A stretch of DNA of 64,000 bases from Daphnia carinata (GCF_022539665.2 NC_081331.1:13300638-13364637); one strand, 5' to 3'; positions 1 through 14,600 are shown, numbered from the stretch's first letter. The notes: generated by a model from the sequence alone, not told the origin. Numbers and translations are program-made.

Positions 1-659
1 TGCTTTCAATTGAAGTTCCTCGTTTACTGAGCTGTCTGAGCGAATGTTAATTGAAAGGCATTCAAGCGCATGATCAGTCTTTCCTAATTAGAGCGTTAGT
101 GACATGTACGAATGTGTTGGTTTGAACTTTTTTTTTTCTTTCTTCCTAATACAGAGCAGAACGTTTTTCTCTTTGAGGGCATATTTGATCTTTGGCCGTC
201 GCGTTCTCCCCTTTCTAACTATTCCGAAATAATACGAGGCTTGAGCGGCACCCAGAATTTTCAACATTCTTGGCCTCCTATAACGAAAAGAAAAAGGTAG
301 ACGGAGGAGGAGGAGCAGAGAAAAGAAGGAGAGGACCAAAGATGGCCGTTGAAAACAGGCAAGTCTGCTGTTCACCCATCAGCACCCAATAACCCGAAGG
401 CACTTCACTCATTCCCAAAAGGTACTTTTACAAGAAGAAGGGAGATTTTCTTTTTCTTTAAAAAAAAAAATCCATCACAGATAATATCTATAAAGCTCTT
501 CTTCAAACGATTGCGCACGGAAATTCAATCAGCGCTATTCTTTTTTTTTTAAACGCTGGCTAATTTTATATCTTTATTTTATTAGAGAAACACACCGACA
601 AGAAAAACAACCGCTAGCAGAAGAGAAAGAAAAAAAAAAAAAATTCCCTTACTGTGAAT

Positions 660-672
660 CCCCCCCCCCCCC
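660..672. repeat. Poly-C homopolymer (13 C)
   Basis: An uninterrupted run of C in non-coding DNA. Together with the G-runs at 1300-1316, 13287-13299 and 17951-17965 it belongs to a set of long G/C homopolymers found only in the engrailed/invected half of the window. Exact length may be affected by sequencing. Confidence 0.9.
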
Positions 673-1299
673 ATCATTATATGCGATTATTAAGAGTTGA
701 TGAACAAACTTGTTGTCTGAGAAAAAATATAAAAAATTGGCTTTTCCATCGCTATACGATGGATGCGGAGTTGATGCGCGCAAAGTGAAGATCTGTGGGT
801 TGTTTGTGTGTGGTCCTTCGAATTTTTTTTTCTTTGCCTTCAAGTGGGCGGTGTTTGGCGTGACAACCTCCCGCTAGCAACGCACGGCAGGTCGTCTTCG
901 ATTCGAGTCCTAACATGGCCTCTCTCGGTTTTTTCACTGCGCGTTCCTTTCCTATGTTGTTCTATCCATTTCTCTTTTCTGTTTATTTTCATTCCTTTTT
1001 TTTTTTTCACAGCGTTTTTTTTTCTTCTGCGACGAGCACAACATCCACCTTTCAACCGATAAATCAGAATGCTCTTCAACAGGCGATGCAGAGAAAGAGC
1101 CCCACCCGCTGATTTCCCCTATCCATATAAGTCGAAAAGAAGAGCCGTTTAAGCCAATTTAGGATGACAAGTCGCTAATTTCACCATTTCAATGGAAATT
1201 TTTTTTTCCTCTTCCTATTTAAGAAAAAAAAGGAGGGAGAAAGAAAGAAATGAGCTTGCACACATACACCACCACCAACCGATTGGAAATTGTTCAGTT

Positions 1300-1316
1300 G
1301 GGGGGGGGGGGGGGGG
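1300..1316. repeat. Poly-G homopolymer (17 G)
   Basis: An uninterrupted run of G in the non-coding region upstream of engrailed. It could form a G-quadruplex in principle; nothing else in the sequence supports a function. Confidence 0.9.
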
Positions 1317-4300
1317 ACATTTTGTGGCTGTTGGCGCTCTTCAGCTCTCCTTCTTCAATTTGGGATGTTGGACCTTTGATGGCTCTTTGGTCCGAAAAAA
1401 CATGTTAGCGTCTAATGGGAATTCTTACATATCCTCCGAACCTAAACAGCGCGTTTGAATATGCGCAGCCTGTTAAGCTTCTTTTTTCAATGACCGCCAT
1501 TCTATAACATTTCTAAGAGATACAGAATAATAAATACTCAAAATGTACATATTCAAAACTTGACCTTTTCTATGATTAATAAGCAAATGGCTTAAACATG
1601 TTGGATAGTATGGGCGCGCCTGAGATGTAGACACCACTCTAAATTCGGCAGGAAAAATCGCCATCAATCATCGCTCTGTGGTGCGCTTGTTAGAACCTGT
1701 GCGCCACGAAGAGCTTCCAAATGCTTGTAGCTCATCACACTCAATATATTTTGACCGTTTGTTCTATTTTCTACGTAACGTTGGCTGACGTCTTTGACGT
1801 TATTCTTAATGGCTCATAGTTGAGGGAACGTTTCAAAAGCCTTTCGGAAGGCCAACTCAAGGAACTTGGCTTACGACATGTCAACCGAGGATTGCATAAA
1901 AACGGGGATTTTTTTCCCGAATACAATTTATGAAATGCACACCGGAATAAGTGGGCAAATAAAAACCGGATTTAGGACGTGAGAAAGGTTTTAGAACTAT
2001 AATTCGTTGGCTGCCATCAGCTGTTACAATAAGCAACACCCATTTCTAATCGGAGAAACAAATCAGTACATACATCAAACTCTTAAACACGAACCACTTA
2101 AAACATCGTGTCGTGCACAGTCCCGCCTTCCTTGCGCAATTGTCTTCCGAGTGGGCAAAACGCAGTTAACATTGCCAATAAATTTTAACGACGTCGAAAA
2201 AAAAAAAGAAGTCTTGCTTTTTAATCGGACGTTAATGTAGTTGAGGGATGGCATATGAGTATCATCAGCAATACAACGATTCCGCGTACTTTAAAGTCGG
2301 CTGTAAATGAAACATCAAACACAAGTATCATAAAAAAAAAAAAATGAAATAAAACTTTGGTCGCTTGCCTTCATTGCCACGGTCGTCATTATACGATATC
2401 CAATGAAAAAAAAAGGAGCAGGTAGAAGTTTGGAATGCTCGGTGCAACGTACCGGTATATATATACATATATATATATATAGTCATTATAGTTTAATGGA
2501 GATATGGTGCCGATAATGAAGGCAATAAAAAAACTACGAGGAACAATAACACGGCGGTCCTTTATAGACATACTCGTTGGTCGTTCGTTTTCCAAAAAAA
2601 AAGACGATCGGCCTTTCTTTTTAACCCATTTTTTTTTTTTTTTGGGGTTTCCTTGACGGCGGAATGTTTTCGTCCATTTCGCCGTTGTGAACCCTGAACT
2701 GTATAGTTACTGTATATGGTACTTTCGTTGCCCCAATTGTCATTATGTAGACCGTTTTCCAGTACGGAATGTCTTTTGGTTTCAAATCCCAATAGGATCG
2801 CTGATTGCTTTTATTGACGGCGGCCGTTGGAGTTGGCGGCATTTTTTAAAGACGACCCTGCCAAATATTGCCAATAAACATGACGGTTTTTTGGCTTTTT
2901 AAGTTCAATTTTTGATCGATTTGTTTCACATTTTATCGATGCCCTTTCTTTCTACGTACAGTTCAAACAGGGAAATAGCTCTGGATGAAAATGTTTGGCC
3001 GTTTTTGCGCTCCGCACAGCCGAAATGGCAAATAACTTTGAAAAGATAAGCTCGATCATCAGCGGGTTAGGGTACTTGGCTATTTATTATTTTATTACGT
3101 TCCGCCAAAAAAAAAAAAACCTCTTTAACAACCATTAAAAGAAGTTAAGGTGAATTACACAGCGCTCGTTTCAAAAGTAGGAAATAAAGCAAAGCGAACT
3201 GCTCTGCCACCAAAGACCATTACTACATTGTGATCATGTTTCTAAATGACAATTATTGGGGACTATATAAAATATTTTTTTTAAATCTGAGAGTCTATTA
3301 AAGATAATAAAAAAACTAGAGGCACTTATTGCCGATCGAATGCGTTATGGCCATCTCCGGTTATAAACTGCCAGCACTGGCCGCCACCACCCAAATGTGC
3401 GGTGGTTGACGCTTGGCTGTGATAGCGGTGGGCTATTAGCCAAACACAAAAGGGTGGCTATAAAATCTATATATATTTTCTTCTTGTCTTTATAGTCCTA
3501 TGACGCAGAGGGTCTATAGCTGAGCTTTAGTTGTAAATATATTCACTCCGGCCGATGTTTACGTGGTCGTATATAGACTCGCGGAATTGAAAGAAAGTCG
3601 ATGCATCGGACTGCGCGTCTTGTATAGGTTGAAGAGCAACATTTTCTCACGGGCTTTTTTTCTTACTCGCTTTCTGGTGGCCTTCGCTTTCCCACCGTTA
3701 AATTAGAAGAAACTATATAGAGATTGAAACGTCGTCAAGCTGTCCAAAACGCCTACCTCCGAATAGGATATTGCGCCTTTTGTTTTGTGAGTGCTGCCTA
3801 TCTGTGCAGCGAGTCTCAGCCTTTTTTTTTTTTCTGAGCTGACAACAGAACCAAAAGAGGCTTCCCTTTTTTTTTTTTTTTTAGAATCATGTATTGCGGG
3901 TCATAAAAATAAAAAGGCAGTCGCACAGTTGCGGTCTTCTTCGATACGGTTGGACATCAGCGGACAGCACACATTTTAGCTTTCTCCGTAAAAAATAAAA
4001 GGAATACGTATAAATTTAGTATGTAAATATCTAAAATATTTTAATTCAATAGTCTTCTTTCTGTCTATCTTGATACTGAATTTTTATTGGTATAAGGTAA
4101 AATGTTTTTGAGTCATACGTATCTTGTGTCGTTGCCGAACCATCGACGTATAGCGTACGTCAAAAGCTTATGGTTCGACTATAAAGGCAGCAATGCGAAG
4201 TTGAAAACAGGCTAAACGACAATAAGTCGAAGACTGTATGTAAAACAGGTTGTAAAAAAAAGAAGAAAGAACTTGGTTGAAGGGTTTATTTCCATTTTCA

Positions 4301-6907
4301 TGCCAATGTTACTATATAAAGCATGTCGTACATGGTGTGGGCTGCTGGATGTCAACATCTTCTTTCTCTTCTATAGTTTCTGTTGCAAGCGCAGCGTATT
4401 CTCTTCCAACGAAGAAGGTTGTTGATAGCGCAACGTGACTAATTCGTTTCGAATATATGCCCTTCCAGGTGTCACCACAATTGACTGTGGCCCGACGTAA
4501 TTTTACATGAAAGAAAGGTGGGCTGCATGGTTTTCTCGGCTAGCAATTGTTTATGGCTGCAACCCAACGGTGTCAATAAAAAATTGAGGGGCTGTTGGGT
4601 TGATTGGATAAGAAAGAAACTCCTCTTTCGGGTTGTAAATAAAATGTTCCTCATCGGTTGTCACTTGTACATCTATAAATATAAGACGGTGGTTTGTCTG
4701 TTTTGCTCTAACGTTTCGGGGCAAGCGGGCTGACGTGCAATTGGGAGAAGTCCAATCATAGTGTTGGTAATAAGCGCACCTGAAACCGCATCCGCCGTGG
4801 CTATTTTTAAGTATGTACCCCCACGGAGACGTTCTAGCTCATTCGGATGTGGAAGGCGGACGTTACTTGATAATTACAAGACAATACAAAGCCCAATCGA
4901 GTGTCGCGTCATTTGACTTGTTTACGAATCTCGATCAGCAAGTTGGCCTCAAGTATTGGTGGAAACCGATAGTGATCTCCACCTGGTTTGAACACCTTGG
5001 CTAACAGAGAGAATGAAAGGGGAAAACGTTGGAGCTCTGCGGTGAAATAAAAAACCATTTGAAGTGTTTATTTCGATTGTTTCTTGATGAAACGACCATA
5101 TAATTTATACGATAGACACGTTTTCGCGTGGCTGGTAGGAGATGAAAGTGTTCAGTTGCAAAAGTGACTCAATAGCGGCATTTTTATTTCAAGGCATGTC
5201 CATTAGAAAAAGAGAAAGAAAGCTATAAATTCACGGTCAAATAGATTTCAGCAGTCCTAGAAGCTCCATGAGAGTGTTTTTCACGTGATATAAAGCATTC
5301 ACTTCGCAAATGGTTTGTGACCGTTGGCAATTGTATCAATAGAAATAGGAATCAGCTGAAGAAGTGAGCAACTCGTTCTACAGTTTGTCCTTTCTCATTG
5401 CACAATTTTCAGTGGTCGATGGTGAAAACCAACGAAAGACATCCATCAAATCCCACACTAATACATGATGTAAAAATCTCACAGCCTTTTTTGTTTACTT
5501 CTGAGTTGTCAAATGGAACAGTTAAAAGCAATACTCCCAAGTCACAATGTTTCGGCATACCATTTTCAATTCTGTAGTTTGATGGGCACTGCGTCTGTCC
5601 TTGCGTTTTCTATACGCGTACTGTTTACACGTAGACCCATAGGTAAAAAAAAAAAAAAGTGGGACCAACCAGGTTGTAAAAACCCGTGGCTAATATTGAC
5701 CAGGGGAAGTCTTTGTACATATCTGTGTGTGACAGGCGAAAGAGAGAGAGAAAGGCTGAGATTTTATAGATGGAACTGTCGTTTCCCACAGTCACGTTGG
5801 CCAGGAGGTCGTATTTTAAAGCGATGGCAATCTGTAATATTTTGCGTCGAACTGAAGGCTACTCTTTTTGCAACATGTGCAACCTATTTTTTTTTTCCAG
5901 TCCCATCATAAAAAAACGTAGAAAAACAAAAGTTCAGTTGCATTTTCAACGAATGAAAATCACGTAAAATGCATGAATTGAATATATTAAATAAGCAAGC
6001 GGCTGCGTTCAGTCGGTATCCACTGGATCACATAACCGAACAGCCTCAACTCATATTCTTTCGTCTATATATTCTTTTGCGGGATGTCACAGCAAGTGGG
6101 CAGATGTTCCCACTTGATTTCGACGTTTTATGTACACACAAAAGACACATATAAGCATCGCAACGTATAACAGCATTTTCATTTGCGGTTTGCCCATCCG
6201 AATGGCTAGTAGCAGCTTCTTTCAACGTGTGTATACAGCAGCAGCTGGGTCCTAACCAAATATAAAACATCTTCTGCCTTGTTCTCATTTCACCCCGTAT
6301 GTGTAAAAGAAAGAAAAAGGCACACGATCTTAACGACCGCGGAACAGTTCCCAGCATCAGGCGCGTCGTTGCAAGCTGATTGCTTTTCTGTGTGCTATAT
6401 CTTTTTTGTGTTTTTTTTTTTTTTCATACGAAGACGTCTGCTTGTCTCGTATAAGCCAAACTACGGAAATGCTATCTGATCTATAAAAAATTTGATGACG
6501 CATTACTGAAAAACGTTGAACGTTTGTACCCACGCGCATTTCAGTGGGAGAACACACCTCATTAAAAACGAAATCGTTATAACCGTATAGCATTTAAATC
6601 TTTAAAGATCATAATCAGCTTGATGCCGTAACGTAACAGGCTTGGTGAAGTGATACTTTGTCCGTGTAAGTAATACACAAGCGCGTCATTTTATATCCCT
6701 CGTTTTGGGTGGTGTTCAATTTTTATACAGGAAATCAGTTTTACCCAAACGCATATAGTGATATGTTTTAAATATGAGGTATTATATGGAGAAGGCGCGT
6801 GGCTGTCGTTACTGTCACCGCTGCCCATCAAAGGGGGAGAGACGTTACGTGAATGAGCAAACTGACACGCATGAAATCTTGGTCGCACTCGTCAAATGTG
6901 TCTCAGC

Positions 6908-6928
6908 GAGAGAGAGAGAGAGAGAGAG
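6908..6928. repeat. (GA)n microsatellite
   Basis: About ten GA units. GAGAG is the target of GAGA factor in insects, where it occurs in Polycomb response elements near engrailed and invected. Whether the same holds here is inference; simple microsatellite origin is equally possible. Confidence 0.85.
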
Positions 6929-9900
6929 GCCCCCGTAGGTGACGTTTGAGTATAAAGAGAATAACAAGTCACATGACGGAGAGTTCATCAGAGGCATCAA
7001 CAGCAGCCGCGGAATGCTGGAATCATATATGCAAGGCAACGCTCGATCGCCAAGTCCCTTTTTCTTTTTTGAACACTCTCCTCATCTTTCTTTTCCCTTC
7101 ACCCCATAACGGCCCTGTGTTTCCTCCTATTTTTCTCGTCTTCTTTTTTTTTTTTTTTACATCGACGAATATTTCAAAGATGTTTGATGGGCCATTCAAA
7201 ACTTTCTCGCTTCCACACAGGAAAAGGACGAGACCCGACGTGTCGCTTTCGAGCACGTGCGTCGTTGACACATGAGTCTCATTTCAAATGCAGCGCTCGT
7301 TCACTAAACAGCCACGCAATACGCAGAGTTGAACACATTTCGTTAGGGAAAATCACGGATAAAAAAAAAACGCAAGGCATTCATTTAACGTCCAATTTCA
7401 ATAAGAAAAATCAAAGAAGGAAAAATGCGCTGCGTGGGATTTAAAAAAAAAAAGTATAGCCATTATTTGGGATAGAACCTAATTGAAGCGAGCGGGAGTT
7501 ACGGCTCGAGTCTTCAAAAATAAAGTGAGTGCCTTTGGCAGAAGGCAAAAGAGCTAATCAAGGTATACTGTTGAAATAAACCATATTTCCTCAAATTGAA
7601 AGAAATAAGGAAGAACGAAGGGGAACGCCATGCCGCAAAATAAATTGTGCATCGTGAGCTTTAAACAGGTATGAGACGTGAGTTAGACGACAGAAAATTC
7701 AATTGAAAAGACGGACGAAAGAAAAAAAGAAAAAAAAATCCACGCGTGAATTGATAAAACAACTTCCTGAACTAAATGATTTTTTTTTTTGTTCTGTGGT
7801 GCCTGCCGTTGTTGTTGTTTTCGTTCAGTGTTTCACGCGGGTGATGATTGCCCTGCCTTGTGGCTGAATATAACGTGGCCGCAGCGTTGTGTGGTCGGGA
7901 CTGATTGGTTCGTTGACTCTCTTTCTTTAGCCAACACACACGAAGCAGACAAAAACAAGCGCGCAGACAAACAAATAATGTGAGAACCGTGTAATCACGC
8001 CGTCTCTCTCCCTTTCTCCCTCAATAAAAATATAAGACTCGAAAATGGTGACTCCCTTTTGTGGTGGCTCTTGCGCGCTTATAGCTTGTACCCACCATCA
8101 CAGACTGGCAAGGCTATACAAAATAACATTCCACCAATCGGGACTGAACAAAGCATGACCATAAATAGTCTATGTCTGACTATGGGAAAAAAAACAAAAG
8201 AAAAAACAGAGAAAAAGAACGAACCCCGTTATTTGAGTCTCGCGCCCACTTCGATCCCAATTGTTTCTGGCCCGTTGTGGTTCTCTCGAGGTAGCTGATT
8301 GCACGAACAGATCACTTGCACGGACTTCCATCGCGTGAACAGAATACATCATTTTTTTTTTGTTCTTCTTTTTTAATCGCCATAAAAATAAACTTATAGC
8401 GGTTCAACAGACCAAGTGCTGTTGTGAGGTAACAAAGCATGTTATTAACTGAGCCATATATATACAGTTTAACGAGTCGGCCGCTTATCATCGATTACCC
8501 AATGTCAGGCTTATGGTTCGTACGATACGAATGTATTTCAGTTAAACTATGAGCCCTATAAATCTAATGGCATCGACAGTATTTGCCTACTGTTTTTTGT
8601 TTTTCGTCGTCTAGTTTATCAGCGATAAATAGAGCCTGGTCATCCCAGGGTCTTCGAGACTCGAATACAAATGACTGTCCCATTTGCAACGCGTGACAGA
8701 TGCATTGCAAACTATATAGCAACCTTCCGGCATATCGAGTTTAAAAAAAAAAAGCAAGTACAACGCGGGAGTTTTATTGCACCTCGATTGCCAAAAATCC
8801 TCCATTGATGACGTATAGATAATTGTCAAGGTCTGCTCAGATTTTGTTTTATGACCTGAACCTTTTTTTTTTTGGAGGGGGCACTGACTGTGTATACGAA
8901 ATCAACCAATTCTGTTAGCAAAACGAAAGTTAGAACGAAACAAAAAATGTATCTACTAAGTAAGGGATGTGTATAGAAGAAAAAAAAAAGGAGAATACAA
9001 ATGGCAAGACATCAGTATAAGTGCAGGTGGGCCATTGTTCTGTCTAACCGAGCCACGACAAATGTAAGGCTAAAAACCATGATGGGAGGGGAGGAAAAAG
9101 AAGAAAAAAAAAACACAGTGAAATGGATTTTTTTTTTTTATGGGACCCGGGGGTGAAAATGCAGTGCTAATCACCGCGATTTGTTGTAGCTACCTTAAGC
9201 TTGACGTCGACCCAACTTGAGTGCTCAACTCGACAAGTTACAGCAGTATAACTCAGGCCCGAATTGAAGCACAAACCTTCCATAGGAAAACAAAAAAAAA
9301 AAAAAACTAGCGTTCGTCTACAACGATATATATCGTTTGTGGACGTGAGATGCCTGGATATTTTTATCTGAAAAAGAGAGGACACGTCTTCAGAATCTTT
9401 TAGCTTTGGGGGAAATAAAAAACAAACGGGTTTCCTTTTCGTTTGCTTTGGCTGCTGTTTCATATTGATAGGCCACCAGCTCCCTACTGTCCGATGTTGA
9501 TGCTGATGCTGAAACAGAATAATGTGATGCCCACCCACAGAGCTGCCAGTTAAATAATCTCCCTTGTCTGCTAAGAGTATAGACTCGAGAAGCTCGTGTC
9601 CATGAAGTCTCCTATCGCTTGACGCTGACACAAAAGAAAAACAAAAGAAAAAAGAAATCAACTAAATTCTTTTTTTTTTTTTTTTTCTATTGTATACCAT
9701 TTTCCCTTGAAGTCTTGTCACTATATTACTTGATACAGCTACCAAATTTACAAGAGCAAAACATGTAACGTATTCAAGTTGTTCAGGATTATACAAGTAA
9801 CTGCGAAGCTCAAAGCGAAACAGATCTAGAAAAATTGACTACGCAATATTGGGTTGTTAACTTCATCAACTGAATATTTTTATTCGGTTTCGAGTTGATG

Positions 9901-11615
9901 TACTAGGAATAGAACGTTTATGCCGGCCAACCTATGCCGCTGCTAGAAATGGTAGCAAACCAGTTAGTATAGGAGGACACACTTTGGTTTCTATTTTTAT
10001 TCTATAGGGGCATAAACGAAGTAAAAAAGGAGCCGCTATATGACGATGATAATATAGAAAAATATGATGCCAAGACCGTCTACACAAAAGGATAATGTTT
10101 GTTGTGCAAGCATTTCAACCATAAAGGATATTTAGCGTTGGGAAAATAAAAAGAGATCTTACTCAGATTCATCGCAACCGCTACACAAAAAGGCTCTTTT
10201 GAAAAAGAAAAAAAAAAGAGCATCGCGTAGTCATAGGACATATATAGCACTGAGCGTCTGTCACAACAATTCAATAGCCCTCCCCCCTGCTGGCCATACA
10301 CCATCACCCTCCACAAGCAGGATCTACGTATAAGTATTTTATGTATGAACAAGAGTCAGATGCCATATGCCGACCATGATAGAACTATATCCTTATATAG
10401 AGGAGGGGAAGTCGAAAAATAGGGGGGATGTGATATCAAAAAAAAAAAAAAAAAGAGACAAGTTAATGCTGATGTAGAACTGCTGCGCACGGATCCTCTC
10501 CTTATACTCGAGCGATGAAACGCGCAACAGCTGCCGCAATAGTTATATCAGCAAACAATGCCGTGTGAATTGAAGGTTCTGTCACCAACACGAAATCGAA
10601 CTGGTTATCATATTTATTTTTCGTCACATTCAAAAATGAGAAGCCTCAACGCGTTTGTTCGTAACTTGCTATTTTTTTTTTTATAGCCTATCGAATGAGG
10701 TAACCAGCGGCACAGCTTGCAGGTATAGAGATCCAACGTTGGGCTGTACGTATTTGTTATGTAACGAGGGATTTCAATGCGCCAATATGAAAGCTCTTTC
10801 TCGGACGGTGAATGTGTTCAATAAAAAATAAAATTGGCAACATCAGTGGAAGGATGTGTATTCCTTATTAGAGTTGTATACAACAAGTGAGTATGACTCG
10901 TATACGAGAGCACCGAGAACACCTTTATTTATATACCAGGTATATAAATATAAAGCTGGAATATGCTGGCACCTTGTAAATTGATTTCTCTATTTGATCA
11001 TTACATTTCGTTTGGTTTTCAGAAATGGCCCCGAAGGCCGGAACTGTAATGAAGATGAAAGAGTCGAAGCCGTCGACTTGATGTGCTGCCTTCAATAAAT
11101 TGCATTTCACAGGCATTTCGAATCTCCTTTTGGTTGGTGCGCAAGCGCCAGACCACCCACAGCGTTCCTCCAAGATGAGGAACGCCGAGTCTCGGTTTAA
11201 AAAAAAAAATTTTTTTTTTACTTCTTTTTTTCTTTTTCAACTCGTATTCTTTATATTCTTGTTATCAAAGTGATGAAGTCAACGAGGCTGAAGAGATAAT
11301 TTTTGAGGCAGCCAGAGAAGGGAACCATCCCTTCTTTTGGATTGGACGAAAGTTGGACCAATCGTGAAAGTAAAAGAGGCGGTCACTTGCTCCAGCCGAC
11401 TCCGCCTTTCTCCGTTCCAGCACTGGAGCCTTTTCTCACAAGTTGTTTTTAAGCCCCCGCCAGCTACTTGAGCTGTCGTCAGTCGTCGACAGCACTTGCT
11501 CCAAAGCACACATATCTCAATCAAGCGCACTAATTGGCTTCAAACTTGTCAGTTGTTTTTTGTTTTTTTTTGTACCGTCGCTTGGAGTGGTGTGTGTTCG
11601 TGCAAAATCGACAGC

Positions 11616-11637
11616 AAAAAAAAAAAAAAAAAAAAAA
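11616..11637 (+). promoter_or_regulatory. 22-nt poly-A run abutting the engrailed start codon
   Basis: Twenty-two A residues lead straight into the ATG of engrailed, so the start context is pure A at -1 to -22. A at -3 is favourable for initiation, and A-rich leaders can bind poly(A)-binding protein in other systems. Two TCAGT initiator-like motifs lie upstream near 11480 and 11550, so the run is probably inside the 5' untranslated region; the real transcription start is not known. Confidence 0.6.
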
Positions 11638-14600
11638 ATGGCAGACGTATCGCAACACCAACTTCTTCTCTCCGAGTGTTATCGAGGCTCCAGCCCACGA
11701 AGTGCCTCAACTCCAGGACCGGCGGCTCCTGACAGCCCGGCCAATTCGGCTTCAGGCCGCTTTTCAGCTTCACCTTCCGTCGCAGCAGCTTTGTTGTCAC
11801 CATCCCTCGCCGGCGCCAACTGTTTCGCTCCAAACTACCACTATTCGCCCTACCATCATCATCACCACGCAGTAAGCCAACATCCAGCAGCATTAGGTCT
11901 CATGGGTTCTTTCCTCAGTGTCGGATCTTACGCTCCGTACGCGGCACTTGCTGCCGCAGCGGCCGCAGCCGCTGCCGGCATGGCCGGTCACCTAGCACCG
12001 CCGCTAGCCCCTCCACCTTTGCTGCATCCGCTGAGCCGCCTGAGACAATCATCACCGACATCCCAATCCGTTTCCAGAGTTCTGCCCTTCTCAGTCGAGA
12101 ACATCCTCAAGCCGGAATTCGGCCGCAATCATCCGTCCGCAGAATCGACTTCGACCGAGGCCGCGGATGACCAAGAAGCTAACCAACCTGAGCTCAAACC
12201 TTTAAACAGAGAATCGATCAAGAGGACAGCTTCGTCTGCATCCATCACGAGCCCTTCACTTGGTAGCAAACGCGTGAAATCATCCACTGCCGTCTCGCCT
12301 CCGCTGACGAACAAGAAAACACCTTCCGTTTCAATCAAAGCTGATCCAGCTGATCTATCGGGACGTACCAGCAGCTGCACTGATTCCTCATCGTTCTCAT
12401 CTGGCGAAGGAAGCAGCAACGGGAAAGACGGTGAGCAGTCTGGAGGCCCCACAGAACTACCTACCGACCCAACCAAAATGACCGATCCAGCTAAATGGCC
12501 TGCTTGGATCTTCTGCACTCGCTATTCTGACAGACCTTCTTCTGGTGAGTTCCTTTCATTTGCATACCGTCTACTGTATCATAAGGGTTTTAGCACCGCT
12601 AGGGCTTAGCATTTAGACTACGAGCCTAATGTCAATAGAATCAAACCTATTCCAGACGAGGAGTTTGTTTTGAACTGTTGGTTCGCATGCGATTTTTATG
12701 GCAAAGGAGCGTCCGATCAGATTTGAGCAGCTTCTCTTGCTTTCATTTGGCATTTATTTGTATTCAAAGCCGGCCACGTAATCGCTCTTGAATGTAGCCG
12801 AAGGCGACTTTTGTTGGGCATCTTTGTAAATCTACTCGTACAGCTCGTCTCTTTCTGAGAATTTTGCTAGACGATTCTCCACACACACACACACACACAC
12901 ACAACGAAAAACCAATTGATTTTAATATGCGCGGGGCGAGTCATCAGAAAGGCTGTAAGCAATTTAAAACCGTTATCGACTGAGCTCTACATGATGACGC
13001 CCCTCACTTGGTCGATGGGGTTCAGTAAAGTACAAGGAAAGTGACCAACACAAAAATCGATATAGACTTCAGAGTTTGATTGTTTACGGTCTGGTTATAG
13101 GCCGTGTAGCGTATGATCCCTTTCGATCGGCAGAGTTTCAATGATTTTCAGTCTTACTAGTAAACTGGTATGTTTTGTAACTGATATACACGACGTAGCA
13201 CAACACATCCAAATAGAAAATAAAGAACACACAGCAACCAGGATTCTGCACATAAAACATATAGTTATAATCATACACTGCTGTGAGGGGGGGGGGGGGA
13301 GGCACGCCAGGGCAATTGTAGCGTGATTTACAGCTATTTTATATATCCCGCGACAGTCATTGTGGCTGCAGATCCCGGATGGTTTGCCATAGAACTGAAA
13401 TGTCAGGCGAAAAAAAAAACAAGTGCTGATCAAGTCCTCAAACGTCTTTATAAATGCATTTCAAAAGGAACTCCTGCTGTTCAATATTTTTGTGTTGGTG
13501 ACCCCACTGGCTATACACTCTCCGCGTCATACATAAAGAAAAAAGACATTTGTACGTAACACTAAAGAACTTTCTATTTTTTGAAATGAAGAAGGGGAGA
13601 GAGAGAGAGAGGGGACTGAATTGAAGGAAAAAGAAACGAGAGGTCACCATTGCTGGTTAACTGGTTTTAAAGGTTGGTCTGGTCACCAGTGATAAGGCCC
13701 TTAATATGTGAGCGCATGGGTGAGCACACGTCGCAACGGCGACAGCCCTATTCATACATGGTGGTGCGATATCTATGCCACCAACGCTGACTTAATAGAA
13801 ATGTACGTGATTTTCACAACTAAAAGCAAACAAACTCAAGTTAATTTCTTTACACATTCAGACTCTTGATTGCAATTAGAATTAGAATTTTTCAAAAATG
13901 TCATGCAGAGCTCGTTTTGCACAGGGTAGCACTGCAAATGCGAAAGATGCGAAGTTTATTACAGGTATATGACATCAATGTCCTTTTCCATACGGCCGCC
14001 CTGTGCGAACTCAATTGGCGTTTGACCTTTTTATTTTTTTTTCTTCTTAAAAACTGTGATGGTTATCTTTTTCATGTCTGTTGAGCTGGCGCTTTGGCCA
14101 TGTTCAGGATAAAAAAAAAAAAAAATACGGGACAGCATGGGCCATAAAAATGTAGCGAAGAGAGACATATAGAAAGAGAGAAAGGCAAAGAGGGCTTATC
14201 AGCGACCATTTCAGTGATTGAATAAGAGAGACACAACACTGGTTGGAAAAGAGACGTGAAGAAGATATAACTTTTAGGCTTTTATTTCTGTGTGTATATT
14301 TATTTACATTTTTGTGCGCGCGTGTTTGTGTTGTGTGTGCGCCAAGTTGAAGGCGACGCGCTTTCAGAGGAAAGAGAGAGAGAGCCTCCCAAAGATAGCG
14401 ACCACCCGGGCGACCAACCGACCTGACTCGCCATGTGAGGTTCTTCTTCTCCATTGCTTTTATTCCCCTTTATTTTATTTATTTTTCCTTCTTTCGTTTC
14501 CAAGTTACCACGGGTTACAGTTTTTTTTTCTCTTTTAATTACGTTTTTCCTATCAACCCACACTTCCGTGAGAGATTTTAATCGTCTAATTGGGTTAATT

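Larger units (their letters stand above)
1..11400. other. Long non-coding region upstream of engrailed
   Basis: No open frame in this 11.4 kb matches a protein family I recognise; the longer frames are rich in Phe, Lys and Ser because they read through poly-T or poly-A runs. The stretch is dense in homopolymers (C-run at 660-672, G-run at 1300-1316, many T and A runs of 9-17) and has a GA microsatellite at 6908-6928. Lying 5' of a developmental homeobox gene, it is the natural place for engrailed enhancers and Polycomb-type elements, but that is inference from position only. One balanced 63-codon frame at 4813-5004 is discussed among the findings. Confidence 0.6.

Noticed and set aside
850-925. 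tRNA-like B box (GATTCGAGTCC)
   Set aside because: The upstream and downstream bases do not form acceptor, D or anticodon stems.
5513-5911. 132-codon plus-strand frame with its own ATG
   Set aside because: Contains KKKKK and GERERER from simple repeats and shows no domain; probably chance.
9167-9661. 164-codon minus-strand frame
   Set aside because: Composition is driven by poly-A/T runs (FFFCF, FFFFC), no motif or homology recognised, and no splice context.
11443-11637. Amino-terminal extension of engrailed
   Set aside because: The frame is open upstream but has no ATG, and reads through a poly-Lys stretch made by the A-run; the start at 11638 is preferred.
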